This document shows positions 6,112 through 7,967 of a DNA stretch of 7,967 bases, piece by piece. A program made the translations under genes and the position numbers. The stretch covers positions 1 to 7,967 of the forward strand of contig JABFSY010000314.1 in the NCBI GenBank assembly GCA_013140395.1, given 5' to 3'. Below the pieces are notes generated by a model. That model had not been told where the DNA came from. It saw only the letters and a program-made list of their open reading frames with translations, and searched no databases. The DNA is from Cyclobacteriaceae bacterium (lineage in GTDB: Bacteria; Bacteroidota; Bacteroidia; Cytophagales; Cyclobacteriaceae). Numbering within the stretch: the stretch's first letter is position 1; each line of letters opens with the position of its first letter.

Positions 6112-7521
6112 ATGAGCCACGAATTCAGAAAGAGGGAAGAAGAAGAGGAGTTGATCAAGCGATACGAAGAAAATCTACGGGCTAATTCAATTGGATATTT
6201 TGACATCGATGCCTATGAAGTAATCGTTGATCATTATATGGAAAAGTTAAAGTTTAAAAAAGCTTTGGCTGCCATTAATCAGGCCATGGAACAATTTCCG
6301 TTCTCTACCGGTCTGATAGCAATAAAAGCCCAAATTCTTTCCAATTTAGAACAATACGAAGAAGCGCTGGAGTTGTTAGAAAAGGCGCGCAATTTACACC
6401 CGATGGATATCGAGATTTACCTCTCGATTGGCTCCATTTTATCACTGCAAGGAAAACACAAAGAAGCGATCTCTTTGTATGAAGAAATTCTTTCTTTTGC
6501 CGATGACGAGAAAGACGATATCTACTACAACATAGGACTAGCCCACCAAAGTCTGGAGGAGTATGATAAAGCAATCGAATCCTACAAAAAATCAATCGAA
6601 GAAAATATAAATCATGAGGGCTCACTATATGAACTAGCCTTCTGCTTAGATATAGCCGGACAATTAGAAGGTAGCCTATCCTACTACAGAAAATTTATTG
6701 ATGAAGATCCGTACTCAGCAGCTGCTTGGTATAACTTGGGTATTGTCTGCAATAAGTTAGAGAAGTTTGACGAAGCAATTGAAGCATATGGCTATGCCCT
6801 TGCCATCGATGACACCTTTGCCTCCGCACACTTCAATATGGGCAACTCGTTGATGAACCTTGAGAAGTATAAGGAGGCATTGGAGGAATTTAATAAAACA
6901 GTCGAGATTGAAGGCCCTAGTCCAGAGGTTTATTGTTGCATTGGTGCCGCTTACGAAAATATGGGGCATTTTGATTTAGGGTTAAAATACTTTCAGAAGT
7001 CGGCTAAACTAGATTCACTCTACGATGAAGCTTGGTTTGGTGCTGGCAGTTGTTTAGAAAAGCAGGAAAAATGGTATCAAGCACTCCATTTCTTCAACAA
7101 GGCCATAAAGATCAATCACCTCAATGCAGAATACTGGAAAGCAGCAGCACACGCTGAATTTAAAATAGGCAACACTATTTCAAGTATAAGTGCCTATGAG
7201 GAGGCCGCCAATCTTGCACCGGAAGACAAAGAGATATGGTTGAATTGGTCTTTCATATATTACGAACAAGGCGAACCTGATAAGGCCATTGATGTTTTAT
7301 CGCAAGGCATGGTAGACGCGCCCAAAGAACCCGATTTTCTATATCGGATGGCCATTTACTTAGTTGAGTCGGGTCAATTTAAAGAAGCCTTTACTTATTT
7401 GGAAAATGCATTAATATTGGACTTTGAAGGGCATAAGATTCTATTCGAGTTTTTTCCGAAATTAGAAACGCAGAAAGCCCTCTATAAAATCATCGATCAG
7501 TTTAGAAAAGAAAATTCCTGA
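6112..7521 (+). CDS. Tetratricopeptide repeat (TPR) protein
   Basis: A 469-aa soluble protein made almost wholly of TPR-type helical hairpins, giving a superhelical scaffold for protein-protein contacts. No signal peptide, lipobox or membrane helix is seen, so it should be cytoplasmic. It opens with a charged segment (EFRKREEEEELIKRYEE, 4-20). About 11-12 repeats follow at roughly 34-residue spacing; clear ones include QYEEALELLEKA (81-92), KHKEAISLYEEIL (115-127), EYDKAIESYKKSI (150-162), KFDEAIEAYGYAL (218-230), KYKEALEEFNKTV (252-264), KWYQALHFFNKAI (320-332) and EPDKAIDVLSQGM (388-400). The protein is acidic. The start is the ATG at 6112, behind the candidate promoter. Its TGA overlaps the ATG of the next gene, implying coupling. 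TPR folds do not reveal function; a partner role with the sulfolactate enzyme or an upstream protein is inference only. Confidence 0.9.
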   Translation: MSHEFRKREEEEELIKRYEENLRANSIGYFDIDAYEVIVDHYMEKLKFKKALAAINQAMEQFPFSTGLIAIKAQILSNLEQYEEALELLEKARNLHPMDIEIYLSIGSILSLQGKHKEAISLYEEILSFADDEKDDIYYNIGLAHQSLEEYDKAIESYKKSIEENINHEGSLYELAFCLDIAGQLEGSLSYYRKFIDEDPYSAAAWYNLGIVCNKLEKFDEAIEAYGYALAIDDTFASAHFNMGNSLMNLEKYKEALEEFNKTVEIEGPSPEVYCCIGAAYENMGHFDLGLKYFQKSAKLDSLYDEAWFGAGSCLEKQEKWYQALHFFNKAIKINHLNAEYWKAAAHAEFKIGNTISSISAYEEAANLAPEDKEIWLNWSFIYYEQGEPDKAIDVLSQGMVDAPKEPDFLYRMAIYLVESGQFKEAFTYLENALILDFEGHKILFEFFPKLETQKALYKIIDQFRKENS

Positions 7522-7967
7522 TGAACTACCACTTGAACAATTTACCTGAGCGAACAAAAAAGCCCAGGCAAAAAGGTTTTACCATGGCCATGGATAAAGG
7601 ACTTAGCGTGCGCGAAGCCGAAGATTTCATGAGCATTGCTGCCGACCACGTTGACATTGTCAAGTTAGGTTGGGCAACATCTTACGTTACACCCAATTTG
7701 AAAGATAAGTTAAAGGTCTATCGAGATGCAGGTATTCCTTGCTATTTTGGCGGTACTTTGTTTGAGGCCTTTATCATACGCGACCAATTCGAAGATTATC
7801 GAAAAGTGCTTGATAAATTCGACATGACGTTTGCTGAAGTTTCCGATGGTTCTATCGACTTGGATCACGACAAGAAACTCGACTACATAGAGAAACTTTC
7901 TAAACAAGTAACTGTTCTATCAGAAGTTGGCTCCAAGGACGCGGACAAAATTATTCCTCCTTACCAA
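7521..7967 (+). CDS. comA: Phosphosulfolactate synthase, 3' end outside window
   Basis: The first 149 codons of a ComA-family enzyme (full length about 250-260 aa), which in characterised members adds sulfite to phosphoenolpyruvate to give (R)-2-O-phospho-3-sulfolactate, the first step of the archaeal coenzyme M route. Family-like segments in order are FTMAMDKGLS (20-29), DHVDIVKLGWATSYVT (42-57), GIPCYFGGTLFEAF (71-84), FAEVSDGSI (104-112) and VLSEVGSKD (132-140). The ATG at 7521 shares its A with the TGA of the TPR gene and gives the usual NYxLNNLPxRTxKPR-like N-terminus; internal Met codons at 22 and 24 would lose it. The frame is open to the last base. Bacteroidota are not known to make coenzyme M, so the product probably feeds another sulfonate, such as a sulfolactate compatible solute or sulfonolipid precursor (inference). 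Not to be confused with competence ComA. Confidence 0.9.
   Translation, partial: MNYHLNNLPERTKKPRQKGFTMAMDKGLSVREAEDFMSIAADHVDIVKLGWATSYVTPNLKDKLKVYRDAGIPCYFGGTLFEAFIIRDQFEDYRKVLDKFDMTFAEVSDGSIDLDHDKKLDYIEKLSKQVTVLSEVGSKDADKIIPPYQ

Noticed and set aside
6305..6625. 106-codon minus-strand ORF
   Set aside because: It is antisense to the TPR repeats, with Arg/Leu/Cys-rich composition typical of a shadow frame; no family features.
6112..7521. Nucleotide-level tandem repeat in the TPR gene
   Set aside because: The periodicity is at the protein level only; repeat units are highly diverged in DNA sequence.
1..7967. CRISPR, tRNA/rRNA, insertion sequence or phage genes
   Set aside because: No regularly spaced direct repeats, cloverleaf-like segments, transposase motifs or terminal inverted repeats were seen; the window is filled with ordinary + strand genes.

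Overview
The window looks like chromosomal DNA from a member of the Bacteroidota, most likely the Cytophagia/Cytophagales. The evidence is moderate-to-low GC, dense genes all on the + strand, almost no Shine-Dalgarno signals, a TTACTTTA/TTACTTTG type -7 motif just ahead of two gene blocks, and protein families in a typical Bacteroidota arrangement. No database search was possible; every assignment rests on motifs and recalled family features.

Layout. Region 1 (1-1086) is the 3' part of a GT4 glycosyltransferase gene whose start lies outside the window. Region 2 (1190-6004) reads as one tight operon. It holds a Wza-like outer-membrane polysaccharide-export lipoprotein, a Wzc-like co-polymerase/BY tyrosine kinase split by a frame break near 2774, a CpsB/YwqE-like PHP tyrosine phosphatase whose GTG start overlaps the kinase stop by one base, and an NAD(P)-dependent epimerase/reductase starting 4 bases after the phosphatase. 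Region 3 (6112-7967) has its own candidate promoter. It holds a cytoplasmic all-TPR protein overlapping by one base a phosphosulfolactate synthase gene (comA family) that runs off the right edge.

How they work together. The first genes form the assembly and export end of a capsule/exopolysaccharide system. The glycosyltransferase builds the lipid-linked repeat, the inner-membrane kinase controls chain length and export by cycling tyrosine phosphorylation, the PHP phosphatase resets it, and the Wza-like lipoprotein forms the outer-membrane channel. The last two genes belong to a separate unit that makes a sulfonated C3 metabolite (phosphosulfolactate). The epimerase sits between the two units and could serve either.

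The most notable anomaly is the kinase reading frame. The two ORFs (frames of 1977 and 2768) join into a normal-length protein of about 771 aa if one base is restored near 2774. An A_AAA_AAT heptamer sits in the correct phase 30 bases upstream. A disabling mutation, a sequencing error and recoding cannot be separated from sequence alone. I found no CRISPR array, tRNA, rRNA, insertion sequence or clearly novel system. No gap between genes exceeds about 110 bases.
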